A stretch of 21,127 bases of DNA, from contig QGVE01000035.1 of NCBI GenBank assembly GCA_003242675.1, positions 1-21,127 of the forward strand, written 5' to 3'. Source of the DNA: Bacillota bacterium. GTDB taxonomy: Bacteria; Bacillota_E; Symbiobacteriia; Symbiobacteriales; Symbiobacteriaceae. The notes beneath the pieces were generated by a model. The model ran no database searches. It saw nothing but the letters and a program-made list of their open reading frames with translations, and had not been told where the DNA came from. Of the stretch, positions 1 to 6,933 are shown piece after piece. A program made the translations under genes and the position numbers. Numbering within the stretch: the first letter of the stretch is position 1; each line of letters opens with the position of its first letter.

Positions 1-2
1 TG

Positions 3-1019
3 ATCGCCACGCCGGAGGAGATCATCGACGACGCCGCCGCCTACTTCGCCATTTTCATGGGGGGGATCCTCTTCCTCTTCCTGTACAACACCCTGGGCGC
101 CATCCTGCGCGGCCTTGGCGACGCGACGACCCCGCTGATCGCCCTGGCGATCGCAACGGTCCTCAACATCATCCTGGATGGCGCCTTCATCCTCGGACTG
201 GGACCCCTGCCCCCCATGGGGGTGCCCGGAGTGGCCGCCGCCACCGTCATCGCTCAGGGCGTCAGCGCCATCTGGCTGGCCCGCTGGATGCTGCGGAAGA
301 CCGACCTCATCCGGCTGAGCCGGGACTACTGGCGGGTCGACTGGGGCCTGGCCGCGCGGATCTTCCGGATCGGCCTGCCCGCCGGGCTGCAGCAGGCGGT
401 GGTCTCCTTCGGTATGGTGACGGTGACCGCGCTCATCAACAGCTACGGATCGGACGTGGTCGCCGCCTTCGGCGCCGCCCAGCGGCTGGACCAGGCGGCC
501 TTCCTGCCGTCCATGTCGATGGGCCTCGCCGTGACCTCGGTCGTGGCGCAGAACCTGGGCGCCGGCAAGCTGGACCGGGTCGCGGCCGCGGTCCGGTGGT
601 GCGCCGGCCTGGGCGTCGCCATCACCGGCCTCGTCACGCTGGTGGCCGTGCTGAAGCCGACGATCCTCATCGCGCTGTTCAACCGGGAGCCGGACGTGCT
701 GGCGGCCGGCAGCCTATACCTGCGCATCAACGGCTGGAGCTACATCTTCTTCGCCCTCGTCTTCGTGCTGGGCGGCGTGATGCGCGGCGCCGGCGACACG
801 ATGGCCACCTTGGTGCTGACGATCATCGGCCTCTGGGGCGTGCGGGTGCCCGCCGCCTACCTGCTCGCCCGCACCTTCGGCATGGGCCCCGCCGGCATCT
901 GGACCGGCATCCTCATCTCGGCGGTCGCCTCTTTCCTCCTCCACCTGGGCTACTACGCCACGGGCCGCTGGAAGCGGAAAGTGGCAGTCCTCGATCCGGC
1001 TGCGGCGGACCACGTGTAG
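3..1019 (+). CDS. MATE family efflux transporter, 5' end outside window
   Basis: This is a multidrug/toxin extrusion (MATE) antiporter of the cytoplasmic membrane; the family exports drugs or metabolites in exchange for Na+ or H+. The frame is open from the first bases, so the gene begins upstream. About 338 residues are visible, against about 450 for a full protein, so roughly the first quarter is missing. Family hallmarks are the stretch TPEEIIDDAAAYF followed by LFLYNTLGAILRGLGDATTPL, the inter-repeat segment AARIFRIGLPAGLQQ, and the second-repeat motif GGVMRGAGDT near the end. Alternating hydrophobic helices run through the whole protein. The ATG at 57 lies inside a helix and is not the start. 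The stop TAG at 1017-1019 is followed directly by a terminator. The substrate cannot be told from sequence. Confidence 0.93.
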   Translation: MATPEEIIDDAAAYFAIFMGGILFLFLYNTLGAILRGLGDATTPLIALAIATVLNIILDGAFILGLGPLPPMGVPGVAAATVIAQGVSAIWLARWMLRKTDLIRLSRDYWRVDWGLAARIFRIGLPAGLQQAVVSFGMVTVTALINSYGSDVVAAFGAAQRLDQAAFLPSMSMGLAVTSVVAQNLGAGKLDRVAAAVRWCAGLGVAITGLVTLVAVLKPTILIALFNREPDVLAAGSLYLRINGWSYIFFALVFVLGGVMRGAGDTMATLVLTIIGLWGVRVPAAYLLARTFGMGPAGIWTGILISAVASFLLHLGYYATGRWKRKVAVLDPAAADHV

Positions 1020-1039
1020 GGGTTCGGCGACATAGGGAA

Positions 1040-1072
1040 GGCCCTCCCGAGGACCGGGAGGGCCGTTTTCTT
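1040..1072 (+). terminator. Rho-independent terminator of the MATE gene
   Basis: A perfect 9-bp stem (GGCCCTCCC at 1040-1048 with GGGAGGGCC at 1056-1064) and a 7-nt loop are followed by GTTTTCTT. It lies 20 bp after the MATE stop and also separates this gene from the convergent gene ending at 1087. Confidence 0.9.
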
Positions 1073-1086
1073 GTCGTCGCACCGGA

Positions 1087-1836
1087 TCAGGCGACCAGGC
1101 GCGGGCGCACCTCGGACTCGAACCGCTCGGCGAAGAAGAAGACCATGAGCGGGTAGCCGAAGATCGTCACGGCGATGGAGCCGATCACCGGCACCAGGCC
1201 GACCACTCCGAAGGCCGCCCAGAAGAGCAGCATGAGGAGGCCGCCCAACACGGCCGGGCCGAACTGTGACGTGAGGATCTCCAACCCCTTGCCGACGGCG
1301 GCGACTGGGCCGTACCCGTCGTTGATCACCAGGTAGGCCGGGTAGACCCCCAGGGTCGTGAAGGCCGTCGGCAGCCAGAGGAAATACGCGATCTGCCCGA
1401 GGACGGGGATGATGTTCACGATGGCCGTGACCAACGCGATCAGGAAGACGATGAAGAAAATCACGATCATCTTGCCGAAGTGCCGGGTCGCGTACGACCA
1501 GAAGGAGCCGAGCCCGGTCTCCTCGCCGCGGCGATAGCCGACGATGGAGCCGACCAGACCGCCGGCCGCCATCCCCGTGGCCACGACGCCGACGATCAGC
1601 GCCACCAGGGCAAAGCCGCCCATGGCCCCCAGCATCGCGAAGGTGCGCACGGGCGCATCCTCAAGGTCGAGGAGCGCCATGGGGAAGGCGGAGAAAATAG
1701 TCGTACCAATCATGCCGATGCTGAAGATCAGAAGGATGGCAGCAGCCGCGATCTGCACCAGCAGGGTGCCCAGGCCCACCAGCGCGAACTTCTGCCAGTC
1801 CTGCAGGTAGCGCTGGAACAGCTGCCCCACGTTCAC
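1087..1836 (-). CDS. Multi-pass membrane protein of unknown function
   Basis: I do not recognise a named family for this 249-residue protein. It is almost entirely hydrophobic, with about six predicted membrane segments (roughly residues 17-40, 65-100, 120-150, 150-170, 190-215 and 215-235). Charged residues sit in short loops, and the C-terminus is basic (RFESEVRPRLVA). The alternation of long Gly/Ala/Ile/Val helices with a central loop (GYRRGEETGLGSFWSYATRHFGK) resembles generic DUF975 or glycerophosphodiester-phosphodiesterase membrane-domain proteins, but that is only a resemblance. The start is GTG at 1834-1836, with AAGGGGGT about 8 nt upstream. It lies downstream of the deacetylase gene in the same direction, separated by a hairpin. 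Confidence 0.75.
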   Translation of the reverse strand: MNVGQLFQRYLQDWQKFALVGLGTLLVQIAAAAILLIFSIGMIGTTIFSAFPMALLDLEDAPVRTFAMLGAMGGFALVALIVGVVATGMAAGGLVGSIVGYRRGEETGLGSFWSYATRHFGKMIVIFFIVFLIALVTAIVNIIPVLGQIAYFLWLPTAFTTLGVYPAYLVINDGYGPVAAVGKGLEILTSQFGPAVLGGLLMLLFWAAFGVVGLVPVIGSIAVTIFGYPLMVFFFAERFESEVRPRLVA

Positions 1837-1875
1837 GTCTCAGACCCCCTTGCATTCATTCCGGTGCGGCCAAGA

Positions 1876-1910
1876 GCCGCCTCCCGTCCATTAGGATAGT
1901 TGGAGGCGGT
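1876..1910 (-). terminator. Possible terminator after the deacetylase gene
   Basis: Inverted repeat GCCGCCTCC (1876-1884) / GGAGGCGGT (1902-1910), 9 bp with one G-U pair and a 17-nt loop. It lies just downstream of the minus-strand stop at 1933 and upstream of the next minus-strand start. The tail on the minus strand (TCTTGG) is only weakly T-rich. Confidence 0.45.
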
Positions 1911-1932
1911 TCATTGGTTCGGCCTGAATTGG

Positions 1933-2763
1933 CTAATTTTCCTGCTGATAGGCGAGCAACTGCGAGAGGGTGACCAGCCGGATGCCCCGCGCCTCCAGCT
2001 CCGGCAGCACCTCCGCCAGGGCTGCGGCAGTGCCGCCCCGCCCCACGCCCACGTGGCCGATCCCGATCGCGGCGCCGTGCGTCTCGGCCCACTCCGCCAG
2101 CTTGTAGAGCTGGGACACCACCACGTCCTTGCCGTTCTCGTGGTCGAGGAACAGCGACCGCTGCACGCAGGGGACGCCCATCTCCACCGCCGTCCGGGGC
2201 ACGACCGTGTTCTCGGTCGTCATGCTGTCGAGGATGTACTTCCCGTGCCGGCGGGCCACCTCCAGCACCGCCCGCACCACCCGCTCGTCCTGGGTGGCCA
2301 CCGTGCCCATGTGGTTGTTCATCCCGCGGGCCTCCGGCACGGCGGCCAGCCACTCCGAGACCAGCTGCCGGATCTCCTCGTCGGACTGGCGGGAGGAGAT
2401 CGGCCGGCCCACGTACCACTGGGGGTCCACGTCCCCCGCGTCCATGGGCAGGTGGAGGATGACCTCGTGGCCCAGCGCAGCGATGCGGCGGGCCAGGGCC
2501 CCGGCGTCGGGCCGGTCGGGCAGGATGGCGAAGGTGAGCGGATACGGCAGCGCGAGCATCTCCTCGAGCCCTTCGGCTCCGTTGGTCAGGTCGTCGATGA
2601 CGATCGCCAGAAGGGGAGGCTGCCCGGGGACCGGGCGGGCGTCGCAGAAGACGGAGCCGTGGCTCGGCTGAGGTGCGAGTGCGGACACCGCCGCGGGCGC
2701 GGTCCGGAGCAGCAGAACCGACGCGAACATGAGCAGCACCCAAGCCACCTGTGCCCTGTGCAA
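1933..2763 (-). CDS. Divergent polysaccharide deacetylase, YibQ type
   Basis: This 276-residue protein belongs to the divergent polysaccharide deacetylase group (YibQ, Pfam Polysacc_deac_2), a NodB-like barrel. Visible family motifs in order are the metal-binding-type AIVIDDLTNG near residues 53-62, LPYPLTFAILP, GHEVILHLPMD, MNNHMGTVAT, ILDSMTT and IGIGHVG. An N-terminal hydrophobic segment (residues about 5-22) ending in RTAPAA looks like a signal peptide or anchor, so the protein probably acts outside the membrane on envelope glycan. The substrate of this group is not established. The start is TTG at 2761-2763, supported by an AGGAGGGAGGGAGG tract a few bases upstream and by the signal-like N-terminus. 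The gene diverges from the MFS gene. Confidence 0.85.
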   Translation of the reverse strand: MHRAQVAWVLLMFASVLLLRTAPAAVSALAPQPSHGSVFCDARPVPGQPPLLAIVIDDLTNGAEGLEEMLALPYPLTFAILPDRPDAGALARRIAALGHEVILHLPMDAGDVDPQWYVGRPISSRQSDEEIRQLVSEWLAAVPEARGMNNHMGTVATQDERVVRAVLEVARRHGKYILDSMTTENTVVPRTAVEMGVPCVQRSLFLDHENGKDVVVSQLYKLAEWAETHGAAIGIGHVGVGRGGTAAALAEVLPELEARGIRLVTLSQLLAYQQEN

Positions 2764-2839
2764 GCGCCTCCCTCCCTCCTGAGGAAGAGGTATGCGCGGA
2801 CGGGCCGGCTATGAGCGCAAAGTCGCCCGCAGGGGGAGC

Positions 2840-2869
2840 TTGCGGGAAAAGCGGGTCCGCGGCTAAACT
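2840..2869 (+). promoter_or_regulatory. Candidate sigma-A promoter for the MFS exporter
   Basis: TTGCGG (2840-2845) and TAAACT (2864-2869) are separated by 18 bp. Transcription from about 2876 would give a leader of roughly 93 nt before the GTG at 2969. A small inverted repeat CCCGCA/TGCGGG (2826-2831 / 2841-2846) overlaps the -35 box and could be an operator. The match is moderate. Confidence 0.4.
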
Positions 2870-2900
2870 GGATCTGGGAGCCGGGACGGAGGCGCGGACG

Positions 2901-2953
2901 GGGCTGCCCCTCAGGGGCAGCCCCCGATGCTACGACGCGCGACCTTCCCTTAG
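2901..2953 (+). promoter_or_regulatory. Structured leader with hairpin and mini-ORF before the MFS gene
   Basis: A perfect 10-bp stem (GGGCTGCCCC at 2901-2910 with GGGGCAGCCC at 2914-2923, 3-nt loop) has no T-tract. It is followed by an eight-codon frame at 2927-2953 (MLRRATFP, stop TAG). The possible ribosome binding site of the mini-ORF (AGGGG, 2913-2917) is in the 3' arm of the hairpin. Its stop codon merges with the Shine-Dalgarno of the exporter (AGGGGGA, 2952-2958). TTCCC (2945-2949) can also pair with GGGAA (2955-2959), hiding that site. The layout is like translational-attenuation leaders of antibiotic exporters; the function is inferred. Confidence 0.4.
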
Positions 2954-2968
2954 GGGGAATCTGCGTTC

Positions 2969-4183
2969 GTGGAGACAAACTGGAAGCGAAACGTCGTATT
3001 ATTCCTCGTCAGCCAGACGCTCTCCCTCCTGGGCTCGTCGCTGGTCCAGTACGCCATCTTCTGGTACATCACGCTGAGCACGCAGTCCGGGGCCGCGCTG
3101 ACCGCCTACATCCTCTGCGGCTTCCTCCCCACCTTCTTCCTGTCCCCCTTCGCCGGGGTCTGGGCGGACCGCTTCAGCCGCAGGTGGCTCATCGCGGCGT
3201 CGGATGCCGCCATCGCCGTCACGACGGTCGTGCTGGCCCTGCTGCTTGCGGCCGGGTACGACTCGCTGTGGCTGCTCGCCCTCATGTCCGCCATCCGGGC
3301 CGCGGGCAGCGGGGTGCAGGGGCCGGCCATCAACGCCCTGATCCCCGACATCACCCCGCAGGAGAAGCTCACCCGGGTCAACGGTGCCTACAACACCATT
3401 CAGGCCGTCGTGACGCTGGTGTCCCCCATGGCCAGCGGCGCCCTGTTTGCCCAGGCGCCGCTGGAGGTGATCTTCTTCATCGACGTGGCGACGGCGGCCG
3501 TCGCCATCGCGATCCTCCTCACGCTGGTGCACGTCCCGGTCCACGCCGAGGCCCGTCAGGGGCAGCCCGGCAGCTACTTCGCCGACATGCTGCAGGGCTT
3601 CCGCTACATCGCAGGTCAGGCGTACATCAGGTCGTTCTTCGCCTTCTGCGCGCTCTTCTTCGTGCTGTCCGCGCCCGTCTCGTTCCTGACGCCCCTGCAG
3701 GTCGCCCGCAGCTTCGGCGGCGACATCTGGCACCTGACGGCCATCGAGGTGGGGTACTCGGTGGGCATGATCCTGGGCGGCGCCCTCGCCGCCGCGTGGG
3801 GCGGGTTCCGCAACCGGGTCCACACCATGGCCCTGGCGACGCTGCTGTTCGGGGCGTGTACCTTTGCGCTGGGCGTGGTGCCGGACTTCGGCCTCTACCT
3901 GGCGATCATGGCCCTGAGCGGGGTTACATGGCCCCTGTTCAACACGCCGGCCACCGTGCTGATCCAGGAGAACGTGGACGAACACATGCTGGGCCGGGTG
4001 TTCGGCGTGATGAACATGCTCGCCAGCGCGATGCTGCCGCTGGGCATGCTGGTCTTCGGGCCGCTCGCCGACTTCACCTCCATCGAGGCCATGCTGGTGG
4101 GCACCGGCATCCTGATGGCCCTGCAGGGCCTGCTGCTCCTGAGCAACCGGGTGCTCCTGCGCGTGGGAGTCCGGGCGACCTGA
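2969..4183 (+). CDS. MFS exporter, DHA3 / macrolide-efflux type
   Basis: A 404-residue major facilitator protein with about 12 membrane helices, typical in length for the DHA3 (MefA-like) drug:H+ antiporters of the cytoplasmic membrane. The loop between helices 2 and 3 carries the motif-A-like GVWADRFSRRWLI (near residues 54-66). The stretch GPAINALIPDITPQEKLTRVN and the later LIQENVDEHMLGRVFGVMNM are typical of this group. The start is GTG at 2969, with AGGGGGA about 10 nt upstream. The drug or metabolite exported cannot be deduced. A structured leader suggests control at the RNA level. The last codons form the left arm of its own terminator. It converges on the flavin reductase-like gene. 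Confidence 0.9.
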   Translation: METNWKRNVVLFLVSQTLSLLGSSLVQYAIFWYITLSTQSGAALTAYILCGFLPTFFLSPFAGVWADRFSRRWLIAASDAAIAVTTVVLALLLAAGYDSLWLLALMSAIRAAGSGVQGPAINALIPDITPQEKLTRVNGAYNTIQAVVTLVSPMASGALFAQAPLEVIFFIDVATAAVAIAILLTLVHVPVHAEARQGQPGSYFADMLQGFRYIAGQAYIRSFFAFCALFFVLSAPVSFLTPLQVARSFGGDIWHLTAIEVGYSVGMILGGALAAAWGGFRNRVHTMALATLLFGACTFALGVVPDFGLYLAIMALSGVTWPLFNTPATVLIQENVDEHMLGRVFGVMNMLASAMLPLGMLVFGPLADFTSIEAMLVGTGILMALQGLLLLSNRVLLRVGVRAT

Positions 4184-4206
4184 GCCGCCCGGACTCCCTT
4201 GCTTTT
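4165..4206 (+). terminator. Terminator overlapping the MFS stop codon
   Basis: A perfect 13-bp stem (4165-4177 with 4186-4198, arms GGGAGTCCGGGCG / CGCCCGGACTCCC) and an 8-nt loop are followed by TTGCTTTT. The stop codon of the MFS gene (4181-4183) is in the loop, so the left arm is coding sequence. The tail reaches the stop codon of the convergent gene. Confidence 0.9.
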
Positions 4207-4684
4207 ACCCGCCGTAGAACCAGCCGGTATCCCACATCTCCAGCACCTTGGCCTCGGGGTCGCGCAGGTGCACCGCCACAACCTCCGCCACGAAGACGGT
4301 GTGGTCGCCGCCCGCGTAAGAGTGGACCACCTTAGCCTCAAATGCTGCGGGCACGCCCTGCAGGAGCGGCGCCCCGGTCTCGCCCGGGGTGAACGGCACC
4401 CCGCTTAGGGTGTTCCCCTCCAGCTTCGTGGGTCGGAAGAACGTCTCTGCCAGGCCCTTCTGATCGGCGCCCAGGATGTTGACCGCAAGCGCGGCCCCCT
4501 GGCTCAGCAGCGCGTGCAGACCGCTGTCGGCCTTGACGGCCAGCATCACCAGGGGCGGCTGGAAGGAGGCCTGGGACAGCCAGTTGATCGTGGCCGCCGC
4601 GGCCTGCTCGCCCTGCTGGGCGGTGGCGACGTACAGGCCGTAGGTGAGCTTCCGCAGGACCTGCTTCTTCACCTGTGCATCCAT
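4205..4684 (-). CDS. Flavin reductase-like domain protein
   Basis: A 159-residue protein of the flavin reductase-like (FMN-binding split barrel) family. These proteins bind FMN and reduce it with NAD(P)H or shuttle electrons to partner oxygenases or flavodiiron proteins. Family features are the N-terminal KLTYGLYVATA, the flavin-site-like region AATINWLSQASFQPPLVMLAV, the HALLSQGAALAVNILGADQKGLAETFF stretch, and the final DHTVFVAEVVAVHL with a C-terminal WFYGG. I chose the ATG at 4684 because GGGAGGTG lies 8 nt upstream and family proteins start near here. A longer reading to 4792 would add 36 non-conserved residues. It diverges from the Dps gene, so a shared redox or oxidative-stress role is possible but inferred. 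Confidence 0.85.
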   Translation of the reverse strand: MDAQVKKQVLRKLTYGLYVATAQQGEQAAAATINWLSQASFQPPLVMLAVKADSGLHALLSQGAALAVNILGADQKGLAETFFRPTKLEGNTLSGVPFTPGETGAPLLQGVPAAFEAKVVHSYAGGDHTVFVAEVVAVHLRDPEAKVLEMWDTGWFYGG

Positions 4685-4809
4685 GAGGCCGGCACCTCCC
4701 GTTCCATCAGGTTTCTTTAACTTTGTCGTTACCTGTCCACGCCGGGATACGGAGGGGCCGACTCGCCCACAATAGGGGAGGATTCTGCACAACGACAGGA
4801 GGGCTGCGG

Positions 4810-5556
4810 ATGCCAGACAAGCTTCAGCTTCCCCAGACGCCGGCGGGTCAGCTGACCGCCACCATGACCAACCTGTCCAACTTCCAGGGTCGGTTCAACC
4901 TCGACAAGTCGGGCTACAACCCGAACATGCCCGGGCACGGCACCAACCACTCCATGATCACCCGGCAGGAGCCGCGCACGGTCAAGAAGGTCGGCGCCGG
5001 CATCGGGCTCCCCTATGAGGTGCGGCTGGAGATGGCGCTGCAACTCGATGATCACCAGTGCGCGCTGAACGTGGCGCTCCATCAGTACCGCAAGCACCAC
5101 TGGCTGACCGAGGGCGCCGAGGCCTTCCACAGCCTGCACCACCTGCTGGACGAGCACATCGAGAAGACCTCCAAGCACATCGACGAGATCGGCGAGCGCG
5201 TGGCCCGGCTGGGCGGCGTGCCCACGGCCCACCCCGTCACCCAGCACGAACTCTCCTACATCAAGCACGAGGTCGAAGGTCGCCACTCGATGCGGGACTT
5301 CCTGCGCAACGACCTGGAGCATGAGCTGAAGATCCAGGAGATGCTGCGCAAGACGATCCGCCGTGCGCACGAGCTGGGCGACTGGGGCACGGTGGAGGTG
5401 CTGGAGGACATCCTGGTCGAGCGGGAAGACCTGGCCTACCACCTCTACAGCGTGCTGGAGGACGACACCCTGGTGCGCGGCATGACCCACCTGCTGGACG
5501 GGAAGTACGACATGGCCGGCGACCGGCCGATGCCGCCCGACAGCAAGCTGCAGTGA
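4810..5556 (+). CDS. Dps-family miniferritin with long N-terminal extension
   Basis: A 248-residue ferritin-like protein of the Dps group, which stores iron, uses H2O2 to oxidise Fe(II) and often coats DNA. The core motif H97-W98...F106..LH..LDEH...H..D125-E-I-G-E129-R..RLGGVP matches the Dps ferroxidase signature (His, Asp, Glu), with one extra residue between His and Asp compared with Listeria Dps as I recall it. Typical Dps proteins have about 150-170 residues. Here about 70 residues precede the four-helix bundle (rich in Asn, Gly, Pro, Gln, with some Lys/Arg), and about 25 follow it (GKYDMAGDRPMPPDSKLQ). The ATG at 4810 follows ACAGGAGGG with good spacing. A reading from 4723 is not supported. 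I saw no clear PerR or Fur box upstream. Confidence 0.85.
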   Translation: MPDKLQLPQTPAGQLTATMTNLSNFQGRFNLDKSGYNPNMPGHGTNHSMITRQEPRTVKKVGAGIGLPYEVRLEMALQLDDHQCALNVALHQYRKHHWLTEGAEAFHSLHHLLDEHIEKTSKHIDEIGERVARLGGVPTAHPVTQHELSYIKHEVEGRHSMRDFLRNDLEHELKIQEMLRKTIRRAHELGDWGTVEVLEDILVEREDLAYHLYSVLEDDTLVRGMTHLLDGKYDMAGDRPMPPDSKLQ

Positions 5557-5604
5557 GATGGACGGTTGACGGCCGGCCGCGAGCGCGGTATCATGAAGCC
5601 AGAG

Positions 5605-5668
5605 CGTTATGCTACGACGAGCATAACGAATGGAGCGGGCACCCTCAGCCACCCCGGGGGTGCCCGCT
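5605..5668. terminator. Tandem hairpins between convergent dps and gerQ
   Basis: The first hairpin is CGTTATGCT (5605-5613) / AGCATAACG (5620-5628), a perfect 9-bp stem with loop ACGACG. The second is AGCGGGCACCC (5634-5644) / GGGTGCCCGCT (5658-5668), a perfect 11-bp stem. Only short T-runs follow on either strand (CCTTTG on plus), so termination is likely but not textbook. The position between two convergent genes supports a shared role. Confidence 0.55.
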
Positions 5669-5715
5669 GGCCTTTGCGCGGATCCATCGGGTCGGACAGG
5701 GCCAGACTCCTGTGC

Positions 5716-6147
5716 TCAGAACGCGCCCGGAGGGCGATAGATCTCTTCCGGGTACCGCAGCGGCTCGTCGAACGTGAGGTAGTCGATGTTCACCATGAGG
5801 ATGACATAGCGCATGCCGGTCTGCGGATCGCTCAGCACCACGTGATCGCGCGCCGCGTTCTCCACCTCGCCCCGGAACACCCTGGCGGGCCATTCCGGGT
5901 TGTTGTCGTAGGTAGCGTAGATGGTCGCCACCTTGCCCCGGTTCATCCGCAGGATGTTCTCCAGGTAGCTCTGTTCCTGGGGCAGCGCCATCAGGCCTCC
6001 GTACATCAGCTCCGGGGGCGGGCCCGGCGGCATCATCCTCTGCGACGGCATCCGCATCTGCGGCGCCATCGGCCAGCCCGGCCGCACGTAGGGCATCTGA
6101 CCCATCGGGCCCATCGGCGCCATGGGCATCATCTCGCTCAGGATCAT
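5716..6147 (-). CDS. gerQ: Spore coat / germination protein GerQ
   Basis: A 143-residue GerQ (YwdL) homologue. GerQ is an inner-coat protein needed for activity of the cortex hydrolase CwlJ during germination, especially by Ca-dipicolinate. The conserved C-terminal domain (residues about 57-130) is clear: QSYLENILRMNRGKVATIY, NNPEWPARVFRGEVE, RDHVVLSDPQTGMRY, VNIDYLTFDEPLRYPEEIY. The first 50 residues are Met/Pro-rich with no lysine; the only lysine in the protein is K72. In B. subtilis, GerQ is cross-linked by transglutaminase through N-terminal lysines, so that cross-link looks absent here. The gene starts 9 nt after the cwlJ stop. AGGTGG abuts the ATG, so the exact start (Met1 or the Met-Met at 6-7) is uncertain. 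Confidence 0.93.
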   Translation of the reverse strand: MILSEMMPMAPMGPMGQMPYVRPGWPMAPQMRMPSQRMMPPGPPPELMYGGLMALPQEQSYLENILRMNRGKVATIYATYDNNPEWPARVFRGEVENAARDHVVLSDPQTGMRYVILMVNIDYLTFDEPLRYPEEIYRPPGAF

Positions 6148-6156
6148 CCACCTCGC

Positions 6157-6600
6157 CTAGTAGAAGACTCGCGGGCACACCTGGGCATCCGCCAGGTAGA
6201 AGCAGTGATTCTTGTACTGGCCGGCCAGCGGCCTGCCCCACCACGAGGCGGGGCACGCCTGCCCCGGCGGCCGGAAAAACCAGAGCGCAAACGTGGCCGG
6301 ATGCTGCCGTTCCCCCCTGGCGTTCCGCTCCGCCAGGCGGATGTCGCGCTCCCGGGCGCCCTGCCAGAAGTAGGGCTTGCACACCGCCTCAAACCCGGTT
6401 TGGCACTCGGTGGCCAGGTCGCGGTTGATCACGTCCCGCACCGAGCGCAATCCCTGAAACTCTGCACAGTTGGCGTAGACGCGGTTGGTGATGACGTTTC
6501 CGACCATGAGCATGCCGAGGTCGCCTTCGCCCTCGGCCTCCGCCCGCATGAGCCGCGCCATCAGTTCCAGGTCATGCCTCGTGGTTCGGATGCGGCCGAT
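6157..6600 (-). CDS. cwlJ: Spore cortex-lytic cell wall hydrolase CwlJ, ATC start proposed
   Basis: CwlJ (Hydrolase_2 family) degrades spore cortex peptidoglycan at germination and depends on GerQ, encoded next. The match to B. subtilis CwlJ runs the whole length: LMARLMRAEAEGEGDLGMLMVGNVITNRV, CAEFQGLRSVRDVI, FEAVCKPYFWQGAR, ERNARGERQHPATFALWFFRPPGQACPASWW, YKNHCFYLADAQVCPRVF. The first Glu of RAEAEGEG is the likely catalytic acid. No ATG, GTG or TTG lies in frame upstream of the ATG at 6561, which has no ribosome binding site. An in-frame ATC at 6600-6598 has AGGGGGG 7 nt upstream. It gives a 147-residue protein whose 13 extra residues (GRIRTTRHDLEL after the initiator) align without gap to the start of B. 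subtilis CwlJ. The short form would begin at 6561. Confidence 0.88.
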   Translation of the reverse strand: MGRIRTTRHDLELMARLMRAEAEGEGDLGMLMVGNVITNRVYANCAEFQGLRSVRDVINRDLATECQTGFEAVCKPYFWQGARERDIRLAERNARGERQHPATFALWFFRPPGQACPASWWGRPLAGQYKNHCFYLADAQVCPRVFY

Positions 6601-6631
6601 CGCAGGTCCCCCCTCGCATGGGCGTGTGCCT

Positions 6632-6661
6632 TATCGTATGCGGCGGTGAAAGCGACGGGTG
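6632..6661 (-). promoter_or_regulatory. Sigma-K/sigma-E-like promoter of cwlJ-gerQ
   Basis: On the minus strand CACC (6661-6658) is followed after 17 bp by CATACGATA (6640-6632). The second box fits the sigma-K -10 consensus CATAnnnTA exactly, and the first fits the short -35 (AC core). It also resembles sigma-E. Transcription would begin near 6625, about 25 nt before the proposed ATC start and just upstream of its Shine-Dalgarno. Mother-cell expression is expected for both genes. Confidence 0.6.
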
Positions 6662-6933
6662 AATCGGCCGGCGCTTCCCGGCGGCAGATGAAGGCGCCTC
6701 GGGCGCTGAACACTGGAACAGTTCTCAGCGGAGCGGCGCGGGGCGAGCCTGCAGCATCGGGCAACTCTGTCTTTTCGTCTAAAGGGCACACGTCACACGA
6801 AGAGCGGCACAGCACTCTCCGTCCCGCCCGGCGCGCTGCCCCGTGCGCAGGGCAGCACGCCTTCAACCCGCCCACTGCCCGGCACGCCGCGCCTTTGCCT
6901 CGCCACCGACTGCCCATCCCGCAAAGGATGCGC
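6662..6933. other. Intergenic region between divergent cwlJ and YyaL-type genes
   Basis: No gene is supported here. It must contain the promoter of the rightward gene, but I see no convincing sigma-A match; TCTAAA at 6778-6783 could be a -10 box without a good -35. A hairpin GCTGCCC/GGGCAGC (6835-6841 / 6850-6856) lies in the probable leader. GAACAGTTC (6716-6724) is a short palindrome, too short for a LexA box. Confidence 0.5.

Noticed and set aside
1900..2814. Long plus-strand open frame opposite the deacetylase gene
   Set aside because: It is Arg/Pro/His-rich antisense sequence caused by high GC. The minus frame carries clear family motifs.
4685..4809. PerR or Fur box in the dps/flavin reductase divergent region
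   Set aside because: No TTATAATnATTATAA-like or Fur-like repeat is present. TGTCGTT/AACGACA arms exist but are about 58 nt apart.
6716..6724. GAACAGTTC as a LexA (SOS) box
   Set aside because: The Firmicute box needs CGAAC-N4-GTTCG; this palindrome has a one-base centre and lacks the outer bases.
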